Positions 5,443 through 14,062 of a stretch of 30,109 bases of DNA are shown piece after piece. Source of the DNA: DATKWV01 sp035529405 (GTDB lineage Bacteria; Planctomycetota; Phycisphaerae; Sedimentisphaerales; Anaerobacaceae); NCBI GenBank assembly GCA_035529405.1, contig DATKWV010000193.1, forward strand, positions 1-30,109. Direction: 5' to 3'. A program made the position numbers and the translations under genes. Below the pieces are notes generated by a model that was not told the DNA's origin, ran no database searches, and saw only the letters and a list, made by a program, of their open reading frames with translations. Position 1 is the stretch's first letter. Each line of letters starts with the position of its first letter.

Positions 5443-6672
5443 ATGACAAACGACACAAATTACGACACTATATTCGGAAAACTTGCCGTTGAGCAGAGAC
5501 TTTGCACCGATGCCGAACTTCGCAGGTCGCTTGAGGAGTTGAAATCACGTCGCAAAATCAGCCCTGTGACTCTCAGGGACCTTATGATTAGCCTCGGTTA
5601 TCTTACCGAAACCCAGGCTGAGAGACTGCGGGTAAGTTTCAAGGAAACCAAAGCAGCCGTACACCAAATCCCAGGCTACAGGATTCTCGGCAAGCTCGGC
5701 GCCGGCGCCATGGCGATTGTTTACAAGGCTGAGCAGTTAAGTTTAGACCGTACCGTGGCCATTAAAGTCCTGCCCAAGAGGTTCAGCGAAAATCCCGATT
5801 ACGTTCAGCGTTTTTACAAGGAGGGCCAGGCTGCGGGAAAACTCAACCATAACAATATCGTGCAGGCGATTGACGTCGGGGAAGCCGGCGGCTACCACTA
5901 CTTTGTTATGGAATACGTTGAGGGCAAGACCCTGCACGACGACCTTGCGGCAGGGAAAGTATTTTCCGAAGTGGAGGCGCTGGATATTGTTATTCAGGTT
6001 GCTCATGCGCTGGCTCACGCACACGCCTGCGGGCTTATTCACCGTGACGTCAAGCCCAAGAACATAATAATAAATACCGCCGGCGTAGTCAAGCTGGCCG
6101 ATATGGGTCTGGCGCGTGAAACAACCGACATCGAGACCGCCAGGACCGAAGCAGGACAGGCCTACGGCACACCGTATTATATAGCTCCCGAACAGATTCG
6201 CGGCAGAATCGACATCGACGGCAGGGCGGATATTTACGGTTTGGGAGCGACTTTCTATCACCTTGTGACGGGTCGTGTGCCGTTTATGGCTGATGACCCT
6301 GCGGAAGTTATGAGAAGACATTTGAAGGAACAATTGATTCCGCCGGACCATATAAACACATCACTTTCAGGGGGCGTTTCGGAGGTAATTGAGGTGATGA
6401 TGGCCAAGCGCAGGGAAGAGCGTTACAATAACGTTGAGGAATTGCTGGTTGATTTGGAGGCCTTAGCACAGGGACAGCCTCCGCTTCGTGCACACAGAAG
6501 GTTCGATGTTTCCGCGCTTGAGCAAATCGAGCAGGGTGCAGCCGTGGAATCCGAAGACCCGTCCTACACACAGGAAGCCATTTCGCGCTATCGCATTGTT
6601 ACGTTTGTTCTTGCCGCGGCACTGGTGGTTTCATTTGTGACGATTGTTTTGCTGATTGCGCGGTTGTTGTGA
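5443..6672 (+). CDS. Membrane-anchored Hanks-type serine/threonine protein kinase, 409 aa
   Basis: Transfers phosphate from ATP to protein Ser/Thr. The kinase core spans about residues 79-345. It has a Gly-rich loop GKLGAGAMAIVYKA (83-96), catalytic Lys in VAIKVL (K108), HRDVKPKN (200-207), DMG in place of DFG (220-222), GTPYYIAPE (242-250) and DIYGLG. Residues 1-75 are a separate helical domain. About 40 residues after the core, one hydrophobic segment (388-408) ends the protein, so the kinase faces the cytoplasm with almost no outside domain. No PASTA or other sensor repeats are present, so any input must come through the N-terminal domain or a partner. An APH-fold kinase gene follows after 7 bases. 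The ATG lacks a clear Shine-Dalgarno but opens the frame just after the promoter. Confidence 0.93.
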   Translation: MTNDTNYDTIFGKLAVEQRLCTDAELRRSLEELKSRRKISPVTLRDLMISLGYLTETQAERLRVSFKETKAAVHQIPGYRILGKLGAGAMAIVYKAEQLSLDRTVAIKVLPKRFSENPDYVQRFYKEGQAAGKLNHNNIVQAIDVGEAGGYHYFVMEYVEGKTLHDDLAAGKVFSEVEALDIVIQVAHALAHAHACGLIHRDVKPKNIIINTAGVVKLADMGLARETTDIETARTEAGQAYGTPYYIAPEQIRGRIDIDGRADIYGLGATFYHLVTGRVPFMADDPAEVMRRHLKEQLIPPDHINTSLSGGVSEVIEVMMAKRREERYNNVEELLVDLEALAQGQPPLRAHRRFDVSALEQIEQGAAVESEDPSYTQEAISRYRIVTFVLAAALVVSFVTIVLLIARLL

Positions 6673-6679
6673 AAAGAAT

Positions 6680-7726
6680 ATGGCCGGCTGCTGCACACAT
6701 TTTTCCGAACGCGAATTAGCCGAGGTACTTGGTCATTACCAGGTGGGTACGGTTTCACAGTCTTACCCCTTGTCAGCGGGCAACAGCGGTGCGCCCAAAA
6801 TGGTCGTTGTATCCGACCAGGGCAAGTTTCTGCTGAAGCGTCGAGCAAAAGGCAAGGACGATATCCAGCGGGTCGGTTTTGCCCATGCGGTACAAAATCA
6901 TCTGGCCAATGCGGGTTTCCCGGTAAGTGCCGTGCTTGCCGGCCGGCAGCAAGGCAGTACGGTTTTGCAGTTGGATAATCACGTTTACGAGGTGTTCAGA
7001 TTTGTTGAGGGCTGTCGGTATGGCGGTTCGGCCCAGGAAACCATTGATGCAGGTCGGCAGTTGGGCAAATTTCACGTGTGTTTGAATGATTTTCAATTCC
7101 CATGGCAGCCGTCGGGTACAGGTTTCCACGATTCCAATTCGGTACGCAAATATCTCAAGTCCACGCCGCAGGCCCTGTCGGGGACCTGTGAGAGCAGACA
7201 AAAGCCGGATAGAAAGGTACTCAATCTCACAGAGACACTGATGACGCTTTATAATGACTGCAGCATTCACGTAAACGAGCTTGGGTTCGACTCATGGCAA
7301 CGGCAGGTCGTGCATGGCGACTGGCATCCGGGTAATATGCTGTTTTCGGGCAACCGCATTGTTGCGGTGGTTGATTTTGATTCACTGAGAATTGCACCTG
7401 CGGTAACGGACCTTGCCAACGGCATGCTGCAGTTTTCAATTGTGGGCGACAGGCCCAACCCGGCTGATTGGCCAGACTACCTGGACCAGGCAAAGCTGAT
7501 ACAGTTTCTGAACGGATATCGAGAGGTTATCGAGCTGCAGGACTGCCATCTGCAATCACTTCCTGCGCTGATGATAGAGACCATCATAGCAGAGGCGGTG
7601 CTGCCGATAGCAGCGACGGGGTTTTTCGGGCATCTAAGCGGTGTGAATTTTCTGGAAATGATAGTTCGCAAGGCCCGGTGGATAGACGCCAACGGCGAGA
7701 AATTAGCCCAGGCGATGAAAGCATAA
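6680..7726 (+). CDS. APH-fold small-molecule kinase (phosphotransferase family), 348 aa
   Basis: Aminoglycoside phosphotransferase/choline kinase-type fold. FLLKRRAKG (about residues 50-58) supplies the ATP-site lysine. The catalytic loop is VVHGDWHPGNMLF (210-222) and the metal-binding strand is VVDFDS (230-235). The substrate is unknown. The family includes homoserine, choline, fructosamine and spore-coat (CotS-like) kinases, and nothing here points to antibiotic resistance. The ATG at 6680 lies 7 bases after the kinase gene stop. A TTG at 6656 would extend the protein by 8 residues into the upstream gene and looks less likely. The tight spacing implies one transcript with the Ser/Thr kinase. 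The protein has no signal peptide or membrane segment. Confidence 0.85.
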   Translation: MAGCCTHFSERELAEVLGHYQVGTVSQSYPLSAGNSGAPKMVVVSDQGKFLLKRRAKGKDDIQRVGFAHAVQNHLANAGFPVSAVLAGRQQGSTVLQLDNHVYEVFRFVEGCRYGGSAQETIDAGRQLGKFHVCLNDFQFPWQPSGTGFHDSNSVRKYLKSTPQALSGTCESRQKPDRKVLNLTETLMTLYNDCSIHVNELGFDSWQRQVVHGDWHPGNMLFSGNRIVAVVDFDSLRIAPAVTDLANGMLQFSIVGDRPNPADWPDYLDQAKLIQFLNGYREVIELQDCHLQSLPALMIETIIAEAVLPIAATGFFGHLSGVNFLEMIVRKARWIDANGEKLAQAMKA

Positions 7727-7730
7727 ACCA

Positions 7731-7764
7731 GCAGGTGTTATCGCCTGCAAAAGCGGCATTCCGC
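7731..7764 (+). terminator. Twin small hairpins after the kinase pair
   Basis: GCAGGTG-TTAT-CGCCTGC (7731-7748, one G-T pair) begins four bases after the stop. GCGG-CATT-CCGC (7753-7764) follows. No T tract comes directly after, so termination is uncertain. Confidence 0.35.
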
Positions 7765-8348
7765 CAGACAATTGCAACTAAAAGCTGTTAGAAAATTTCG
7801 AACAATCAAAATTTGGGGTAAAATTCGGCTGTTTTTGGGGGGTCGAACGGCATTTTTGGCCTGAAAACGGCGATTTGGCCTCAATCAAAACCGTCCTCCC
7901 TCAAAAAAAACTCGAAAAAACACGCGAAAAATGATGCCAAAATTACAAAAACGCGCGGATTTTGAGCCAAAACGACAAAAAAACGCGATTTTATGCCATT
8001 TTTTTTCGCGCTATCACCGGAAATGATTGACGAAAACCGTGACTCGGGGCTGGTGACTGGTCGCTCGCAGGCTACTGCTTTTTGAAGGCCGCGAGGAACG
8101 GGTAGGGTATAGCGGACAGCGTAGAGCGGGCAGCGAATAGCGGAAAGCGGGTAACGGATAGAAGGCAGCGTAGAGCGGATAGAAAAGCGTGGCTGGTCGC
8201 TCGTGAACGAAATCAGAAGTCGGAAGACCCTCCTTCGTCCCTTAGGGACTACGGAGGGCAGGCACAAGCTTCACGGGGGCAAGTTTGTTGCTTTATGCCG
8301 CCGGCACTATAAAGCTGAAAACTTAAAGCGAAAAGCCATAGTTTAAAG
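7765..8348. other. Gene-free, low-complexity intergenic stretch
   Basis: No coding frame I trust. Bases 7865-8015 are rich in A and C on this strand, with repeated AAAA/CGCG elements. Bases 8101-8190 are a degenerate short-unit repeat. An 11-base direct repeat, CTGGTCGCTCG, flanks that tract (8057-8067 and 8193-8203). A leftward frame across 7881-8267 merely translates the repeat. Confidence 0.5.
8101..8190. repeat. Degenerate minisatellite based on AGCGG/CAGCGTAG units
   Basis: The tract is made of imperfect units such as TAGCGGACAGCG and TAGAGCGGGCAGCG. CAGCGTAGAGCGG occurs exactly at 8117-8129 and 8166-8178. It resembles the AAGACTA repeat at 18045 in being a short-unit repeat between genes. 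Confidence 0.6.
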
Positions 8349-8377
8349 TTCAAAACTTCCGCGTTTTACGCTATAAT
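8349..8377 (+). promoter_or_regulatory. Sigma-70-like promoter for recQ
   Basis: A perfect TATAAT (8372-8377) has TTCAAA (8349-8354, four of six matches to consensus) 17 bases upstream. Initiation would fall near 8384, about 57 bases before the recQ ATG. Confidence 0.45.
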
Positions 8378-8440
8378 TTTGCGCTTTGTGTTCCTTCGCT
8401 GTGCTCGAGGACAAGTTTACATTTTTCGGTATTGTTGTCT

Positions 8441-10258
8441 ATGATGGAAAACATTCAAAAAGCACTGACTAAATATTGGGGCTATGACGGTTTTCTGCCG
8501 TTGCAGAAGCAGGCTATGGAGTGTATCAGTCGGGGCACTGATTCGATAGTGGTTCTTCCGACCGGCGGCGGCAAATCGCTTTGTTTTCAGGCACCGGCTG
8601 TAACAATGCCGGGGCTTGCCGTTGTGGTCTCGCCACTTATATCTTTGATGAAAGACCAGGTTGACGCATTAACGGAATACGGTGTTCCTGCAGCACGTAT
8701 CGACAGTTCGCTTTTATTCGATGAACAGAGAACTGTTTTCGCCCGGATACACAACAAAGAGCTTAAACTTCTGTATCTGTCCCCTGAACGACTTGTTTCA
8801 GACGGTTTTCTCGAGGTTCTTCGAAAAGTCGGGCTGTCCTTTATCGCTATCGACGAGGCCCATTGCGTAAGTATGTGGGGTCATGATTTTCGACCGGAAT
8901 ATCGTCAACTGGGACTGCTGAAGAAAGCATTTCCAGATGTAACTATCGGAGCCTATACCGCCACAGCTACCGAGCAGGTACGCAACGATATTGCCGCACA
9001 ACTGCACCTGAAAGACCCTGAAATACTGATCGGTTCGTTTGACAGGCCCAATCTTATTTATAAGGTACAGCGGCGTACAGACAGAATAAAACAGGTCTGT
9101 ACTGTGCTTGAAAAACACAAAGATGAGTCCGGCATTGTCTATTGCATTCGACGAAAGGATGTCGAAGCTGTATGTGTTCAATTAGCAGCCAAAGGCTACA
9201 GTGCAGCACCATACCACGCCGGTATGGCAGATGTAGAGCGAAAAAGGAATCAGGAGGCGTTCATTGCCGAGAAGGTCAATACTATTGTCGCTACTATTGC
9301 GTTCGGCATGGGTATCGACAAATCCAATGTCCGTTATGTCATTCACACCGGGATGCCTAAATCTCTTGAGCACTATCAGCAGGAAAGCGGCCGGGCTGGT
9401 CGTGATGGCCTTGAGGCTGAATGCTGTCTGTTCTATTCGGGAGGTGACTACGGAATCTGGAAAAGTCTGATGAGCGATATGCCCGAGGAAGCTCAGAAGA
9501 TTGCAATGATCAAACTCAGTGGAATATACAGTTACTGCACCGGGGGAGTATGCAGACATAAAGCGATCCTTCGGTATTTTGGCCAGGACCTCAGCAAAGA
9601 TAACTGCGCTGCTTGCGACATGTGCCTTGGCGAGTTGGACTATATCGATGATGCGTTTGTAATCACCCAGAAAATCCTGTCGTGCGTGCTCCGTCTTGAC
9701 CAGCGGTTTGGCGGTGGTTATACCGCTTTGGTACTGACTGGCTCAGAAGATAAGCGAATAATAGAAAACAATCATAATAAGCTGAGTACATATGGTTTGC
9801 TTGGCGATTATTCAAAGCAGACAGTACATGACTGGATCGAACAACTTACGGGACAGGACTACCTTGAAAAAACGGGCGAATACAACGTACTGAACGTAAC
9901 AGAAAAGGGATGCAGTGTTTTAAAAGGCGAAGACACACCTCGTCTGCTCAAGCCTGCCCAGAAACCGGCTAAGGTGTCCAAAGTTGTTGAAGATTCATGG
10001 GAAGGAGTTGACAGGGGTCTGTTTGAGGCTTTGCGAAAGTTGCGGGCAATTATTGCACGCAAAAAAGGGGTTCCGGCTTACATAGTTTTTGGCGACGCTG
10101 TCCTGCGAGACATGGCCCGCAGAAGACCTTCTACTGTCGAGGGCTTTCTCGAAATCAAAGGTGTTGGGGATAAAAAGCTCCAGCAGTATGGTGAAGTTAT
10201 GCTTGACGCCGTTAAGGATTATTGTCAGGCAAGTTCCCTTGAGACGGATATTGAATGA
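8441..10258 (+). CDS. recQ: RecQ-family ATP-dependent 3'-5' DNA helicase, 605 aa
   Basis: Unwinds recombination and repair intermediates. With the ATG at 8441, the helicase core has Walker A TGGGKS (41-46), DEAH (138-141), SFDRPNL (199-205), ATIAFGMGIDK (284-294) and motif VI QESGRAGRDG (314-323). The zinc site of the RecQ C-terminal region shows C366, C371, C389 and C392, within CTGGVC and NCAACDMC. An RQC winged-helix region follows (~400-490), then an HRDC domain at about 525-600 that includes FLEIKGVGDKKLQQYG. Length and order match bacterial RecQ (~600 aa). A TTG at 8432 would add three residues, but the ATG-ATG pair is preferred. No obvious Shine-Dalgarno is present. rhaT follows 49 bases later and may share the transcript. 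Confidence 0.96.
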   Translation: MMENIQKALTKYWGYDGFLPLQKQAMECISRGTDSIVVLPTGGGKSLCFQAPAVTMPGLAVVVSPLISLMKDQVDALTEYGVPAARIDSSLLFDEQRTVFARIHNKELKLLYLSPERLVSDGFLEVLRKVGLSFIAIDEAHCVSMWGHDFRPEYRQLGLLKKAFPDVTIGAYTATATEQVRNDIAAQLHLKDPEILIGSFDRPNLIYKVQRRTDRIKQVCTVLEKHKDESGIVYCIRRKDVEAVCVQLAAKGYSAAPYHAGMADVERKRNQEAFIAEKVNTIVATIAFGMGIDKSNVRYVIHTGMPKSLEHYQQESGRAGRDGLEAECCLFYSGGDYGIWKSLMSDMPEEAQKIAMIKLSGIYSYCTGGVCRHKAILRYFGQDLSKDNCAACDMCLGELDYIDDAFVITQKILSCVLRLDQRFGGGYTALVLTGSEDKRIIENNHNKLSTYGLLGDYSKQTVHDWIEQLTGQDYLEKTGEYNVLNVTEKGCSVLKGEDTPRLLKPAQKPAKVSKVVEDSWEGVDRGLFEALRKLRAIIARKKGVPAYIVFGDAVLRDMARRRPSTVEGFLEIKGVGDKKLQQYGEVMLDAVKDYCQASSLETDIE

Positions 10259-10307
10259 ATACAGTTTTTGGTTTACCGGCAAAGGCGGTCATGAAAGGAG
10301 TTGTGCG

Positions 10308-11354
10308 ATGGCGGTATTAGGTGTTTTTTTTCTTATCTTAGGCGGGGTGGCAGCGGGCAGTTTTTACATACCCTTTAAGAAAGTACGCAACTGGGCGTGG
10401 GAAAGCTACTGGCTGACCAACGGCGCTTTTGCATGGGTAATAATGCCCTGGCTGATTGCCGCTGTTACCGTGCCGGGGGTCATTTCGATACTGCGCAACA
10501 CAAACGACAGGACACTTTTGCTGACGTATCTTTTCGGCTTACTTTGGGGAATAGGAGGCGTTACTTTCGGGCTGTCGATGCGTTACCTCGGGATGTCGCT
10601 TGGTTACGCAATCGCCCTGGGATTCTGCGCGGCTTTCGGGACGATTGTGCCTGTGATATATGACGGTACAATCGTTCAGTTAATGAATACCACATCCGGG
10701 CTGACCACACTTGCGGGGGTGGCGGTTTGCCTGGTGGGCATTGGAATCTGCGGCTGGGCGGGTATATCCAAGGAAAAAGAACTGCCGCAGGAAAAGAAAA
10801 AAGAGGCAATCGAGGAATTCAACTTCGCCAAAGGCCTTGTCGTTGCCGTATGTGCCGGTGCTATGAGTGCGTGCATGGCGTTCGGATTCATATCAGGCAA
10901 GACCCTTGCAGATATCGCCGTGGAAAACGGTACAAGGCCCTTATGGGCGAATAATCCTGTTCTTATAGTGATTTTTGCAGGCGGGTTTACAACGAACTTC
11001 CTGTGGTGCATACTGATGAATATCAAGAATAAAACGGCTGGGAACTATATTAACGGCAGCGGAGCATCTTTGGCTGGCAATTATGTTTTTTCAGCACTTG
11101 CGGGTATAATATGGTACCTGCAGTTTATGTTTTATGGCATGGGCAGGGGCAAGATGGGGCGATATGACTTTGCCAGCTGGAGCGTACTGATGGCGATGAT
11201 TATCGTGGTAAGCAATATATGGGGACTGGTTTTTCGTGAATGGAAGGGCTGCAGCCCAAGAACGATTGGAATTATAACCAGCGGTATTTTAGTGGTAATA
11301 TTATCAATTGTGTTCGTGGGTACAGGTAACTATCTGGCGGCGGCAGGCAAATAA
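10308..11354 (+). CDS. rhaT: L-rhamnose/H+ symporter RhaT family, 348 aa
   Basis: Inner-membrane proton-coupled sugar importer with about ten hydrophobic segments. Family traits are visible: FYIPFKKVRNWAWESYW near residues 17-33, WGIGGVTFGLSMRYLGMS near 80-100, GLVVAVCAGAMSACMAFGF in the middle, and WYLQFMFYGMG near 269-279. The length matches Escherichia coli RhaT (344 aa). The frame is open further upstream inside recQ, but AAAGGAG lies just before the ATG at 10308, which fixes the start. The UroD-family and PIG-L genes follow on the same strand. No rhamnose isomerase, kinase or aldolase is in the window, so the true substrate could be another deoxy-sugar or a breakdown product. Confidence 0.92.
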   Translation: MAVLGVFFLILGGVAAGSFYIPFKKVRNWAWESYWLTNGAFAWVIMPWLIAAVTVPGVISILRNTNDRTLLLTYLFGLLWGIGGVTFGLSMRYLGMSLGYAIALGFCAAFGTIVPVIYDGTIVQLMNTTSGLTTLAGVAVCLVGIGICGWAGISKEKELPQEKKKEAIEEFNFAKGLVVAVCAGAMSACMAFGFISGKTLADIAVENGTRPLWANNPVLIVIFAGGFTTNFLWCILMNIKNKTAGNYINGSGASLAGNYVFSALAGIIWYLQFMFYGMGRGKMGRYDFASWSVLMAMIIVVSNIWGLVFREWKGCSPRTIGIITSGILVVILSIVFVGTGNYLAAAGK

Positions 11355-11388
11355 AACGGCCGGTGCAGGTTAAATGAGGAAAATACAA

Positions 11389-12591
11389 ATGGCAAACAGT
11401 TCAGGATTCAATGACAGGAAATTGAAAAAAAAGGAAACGATGACAGCCAGGGAACGGGTGCTGAAAGCGTTAAATCACCAAATCCCCGACAGAGTACCCA
11501 TCGACCTCGGGGGATTCCAAACGGGCATCCACCGCAAGGCATACGAGCAGTTAATCGGCTATCTTGGTCTGGCTGAAGAAATAGAAATGCTCGACCCCGT
11601 ACAGCAGCTGGCAAAGCCCAGCGAGGAGGTTCTGAAGCGGTTCCACGTGGACATCCGGTACGTATGCGCGCATGGGCCGGACAGTTTCAAGGGCGGCATA
11701 GAACAGAATACCCGCAACGGCAGGCTGTGGCATGACCTTACCGACGAGTTCGGGGTGACATGGTCGATGCCTGACGACCAGCAGCTTTATATGGACATTT
11801 CACACCACCCGCTGGCCGACTACAGCGTCAAGGACCTCGATGATTACCCGTGGCCGGACGGTAAGGACATGAGCCGTTTTACGGGCGTTCGGGAAAAGGC
11901 GTTGGAATTGCGCAGGGAAACGCCGTACGCGTTATCGACCGGCATCGGGGGCGTGGTTTACGAGTACGGCTGGTATATGCGAGGTCTTGAAAGGTGGTAC
12001 ATGGACACAGTGGAAAACCCGGCGTTTTGCGAGGCGGTGCTGGACAGGACGCTGCAGTTCTGGCTGGACTATCATACCGGCTTTATGAAAGAAGTGGGTG
12101 ATATTGTGGATGTGGTGATGATTGGTGACGACCTTGCAGGTCAGGACGGGCCGTTGTTTTCACCGCGTTTTTATCGCAGCATCGTCAAGCCGAGACAGAA
12201 AAAGCTGGTGCAATACATAAAGTCGCTGACGCCGGCAAAGATATGGTACCACACATGCGGGGCGTGTATGAGCTATATACCCGATTTGCTGGATAACGGA
12301 ATCGACATTCTCAATCCCATTCAAATCAGCGCCGCAAATATGGACCCAGCAAAACTAAAAGCCGAATTCGGCGAAGAACTGGTTTTCTGGGGCGGCGCTA
12401 TCGACGCGCAGCATATACTTCCGTTCGCAACGGCTGAAGAAGTCAGACAGCAGGTGCAAAAAAACATGGAAGTCTTAAAGCCCGGTGGAGGGTATGTTTT
12501 CAATAACGTGCATAACATTCAGGTCGGTGTGCCTGTCGAGAATATTATCGCTATGTATGATGCGGCGTATGAATGCGGCTTCTACGGCTAA
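11389..12591 (+). CDS. UroD-family protein (uroporphyrinogen decarboxylase-like / corrinoid methyltransferase-like), 400 aa
   Basis: TIM-barrel protein of the URO-D superfamily. Typical segments are TARERVLKALNHQIPDRVP (about residues 19-37), DVVMIGDDLAGQDGPLFSP, and YHTCGAC (287-293) followed by LLDNGIDILNPIQ and FWGGAIDAQHILPFAT. True HemE has a different active-site signature. The H288-x-C290 pair resembles the zinc site of corrinoid-dependent methyltransferases such as MtaA, so methyl transfer or demethylation is conceivable. Similar genes often accompany carbohydrate clusters in Planctomycetota (recollection, unverified). Start choice is open. The ATG at 11389 has GAGGA upstream and is used here. 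The ATG at 11440 (MTARER, AAGGA upstream) matches the usual family start. 11374 is possible. It lies 34 bases after rhaT. Confidence 0.88.
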   Translation: MANSSGFNDRKLKKKETMTARERVLKALNHQIPDRVPIDLGGFQTGIHRKAYEQLIGYLGLAEEIEMLDPVQQLAKPSEEVLKRFHVDIRYVCAHGPDSFKGGIEQNTRNGRLWHDLTDEFGVTWSMPDDQQLYMDISHHPLADYSVKDLDDYPWPDGKDMSRFTGVREKALELRRETPYALSTGIGGVVYEYGWYMRGLERWYMDTVENPAFCEAVLDRTLQFWLDYHTGFMKEVGDIVDVVMIGDDLAGQDGPLFSPRFYRSIVKPRQKKLVQYIKSLTPAKIWYHTCGACMSYIPDLLDNGIDILNPIQISAANMDPAKLKAEFGEELVFWGGAIDAQHILPFATAEEVRQQVQKNMEVLKPGGGYVFNNVHNIQVGVPVENIIAMYDAAYECGFYG

Positions 12592-12636
12592 GAGTGTCCC
12601 GCGGAAATAATGAACAAGGTTTTGTAAAAAGAAGCG

Positions 12637-13404
12637 GTGCATAAAAACAACAAAGAAAACGTATTGAGTTTGATGGCGCACCCGGATGACGCTGAATTTA
12701 CCTGTACGGGCACGCTGGCACTTCTGGCGGCAAAGGGCTGGGCAGTACACACAGCAACGATGACAGCAGGTGATTGTGGTTCGGCAAAACAGCCGCCAGA
12801 GCAAATCAGCAAAGTTCGTCGCGGTGAAGCAGCCGATGCAGCGAAGCTTTTGGGCGGCAGCTACCACTGTCTGGAGTGTGACGATATATTCATAATGTAC
12901 GACAGAAACACACTTGTGAAGGCAATTCGGCTGATACGGCATGTCAAGCCGCAGATTGTTTTTGCGCCAAGTCCCTGCGATTATATGGTTGACCACGAGA
13001 CAACCAGCAGGATTGTGCAAACGGCGTGTTTTTCAGCAGGGATGGTAAATATAGAAACACCCGGTGCCCCGGCCTTCGAGCCGGTACCATACCTGTATTA
13101 TGTCGATGCGTTTGAGGGAAAAGATATTTTCGGAAAACAGATTTTACCGGATATTCTTGTTGATATAAGCCCAGTTATGAGCGTTAAAGAGCAAATGCTC
13201 TGCTGTCACAAAAGCCAGCGAGACTGGCTTTTGAAGCATCACGGTGTGGACAGGTACGTTGAGTTTATGAAGGACATGTCCCGAACAAGAGGTGCCCAAA
13301 TAGGCAAAGGCTTCGCCGAAGGTTTCAGACAACATCTTGGAAATGCCTTTGCCAAAGATAACATACTTAAACGGGAACTTGGCGATTTGGTTCATTCGAA
13401 ATAA
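12637..13404 (+). CDS. PIG-L/LmbE family deacetylase, 255 aa
   Basis: Zinc-dependent N-deacetylase fold acting on N-acetyl sugars or related amides. The zinc and catalytic motif is AHPDDAE (residues 14-20). The second metal motif is SPCDYMVDHETTSR (112-125), with H120. The start is GTG at 12637, since the upstream ATG at 12610 stops after a few codons. The next in-frame ATG would remove the strand before AHPDD. The gene follows the UroD-family gene by 45 bases on the same strand, making a rhaT-UroD-PIG-L run that probably handles a modified sugar. The C-terminal region (210-240) is basic. No signal peptide, so it is cytoplasmic. Confidence 0.9.
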   Translation: MHKNNKENVLSLMAHPDDAEFTCTGTLALLAAKGWAVHTATMTAGDCGSAKQPPEQISKVRRGEAADAAKLLGGSYHCLECDDIFIMYDRNTLVKAIRLIRHVKPQIVFAPSPCDYMVDHETTSRIVQTACFSAGMVNIETPGAPAFEPVPYLYYVDAFEGKDIFGKQILPDILVDISPVMSVKEQMLCCHKSQRDWLLKHHGVDRYVEFMKDMSRTRGAQIGKGFAEGFRQHLGNAFAKDNILKRELGDLVHSK

Positions 13405-13468
13405 GGTCATCAGATAACGGTGCGCCGCTGCCCGGGCAAAATGTTTACCATCCGCCGATAACGGGCTG

Positions 13469-14062
13469 TTATGCGTTTTCCGTCATACCGGCATCATCAA
13501 ATGAACGGTTCAGCAAATCAGAAAGATTCAGCCTTGAAGCCCAGTGTTTGAGATATTCGAAATTCAGTTTATCGCCCTGAACTTTCAGGACACCAACGAC
13601 ATCTTTCCACTGCTGTTGCGACACTGCGCCGCCCTGCTGATACCATTGGAGTTTGCTGAGTATAATATCCTCCGGCGAAAATATGTAAAAGGTGCGGGAA
13701 TTTTCTGCATCCAAACTATCCGGTTTGCGTCTGCTGAACGCCTCCGAATGGTACGGATGCTGCCTTAAAATGAAAACATCGAGCTTGATCATGGTCTGAA
13801 GATGAATCAGATTGAACGAAGCGCTTCTACGAATTGCATCTGCGACCATTTCAGCATCGATGTAGTAATGTGTTTGGAGAGCTTGTACCAAGGGATTAAG
13901 CTGGGACATTTTGATGTCGGCAATTAAATCAACATCCATCGTCGCCCGGGCTATGCCATAGGCAGAACTTGCCACAGACCCGCCTATGCAATACGCTATT
14001 CCAAGCTTTTCAAAACACCCGACAGCCGTTTCCAATGCAACAATTATGTCAGGTCTGTTCAT
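13469..14062 (-). CDS. Nucleotidyltransferase-fold protein of a two-gene module (AbiEii/DUF6036-like), 197 aa
   Basis: Pol-beta-type nucleotidyltransferase fold. GGSVASSAYGIARATMDVDL (residues 27-46) supplies the G-G-S and the R-x-T-x-D-[VI]-D-L metal-binding pair, D43 and D45. The rest is a helical C-terminal region with FIFSPEDIILSKLQWY-like spacing, as in AbiEii-type and DUF6036 proteins. Its start codon overlaps the stop of the upstream 85-aa gene (shared ATGA, 14059-14062), so translation is coupled. Such pairs have been suggested to be toxin-antitoxin-like. Whether this one modifies tRNA, protein or nothing is unknown. It is convergent with the PIG-L gene. Confidence 0.8.
   Translation of the reverse strand: MNRPDIIVALETAVGCFEKLGIAYCIGGSVASSAYGIARATMDVDLIADIKMSQLNPLVQALQTHYYIDAEMVADAIRRSASFNLIHLQTMIKLDVFILRQHPYHSEAFSRRKPDSLDAENSRTFYIFSPEDIILSKLQWYQQGGAVSQQQWKDVVGVLKVQGDKLNFEYLKHWASRLNLSDLLNRSFDDAGMTENA

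Noticed and set aside
5743..6351. Leftward 202-codon frame
   Set aside because: Antisense shadow of the Ser/Thr kinase core, no independent features.
6773..7270. Leftward 165-codon frame
   Set aside because: Antisense shadow of the APH-fold kinase.
7881..8267. Leftward 128-codon frame
   Set aside because: It translates the minisatellite into repeated IRYPLSAIRCPL-like text; no ribosome site or family.
12475..13020. Leftward 181-codon frame
   Set aside because: Antisense of the UroD end and the PIG-L gene.
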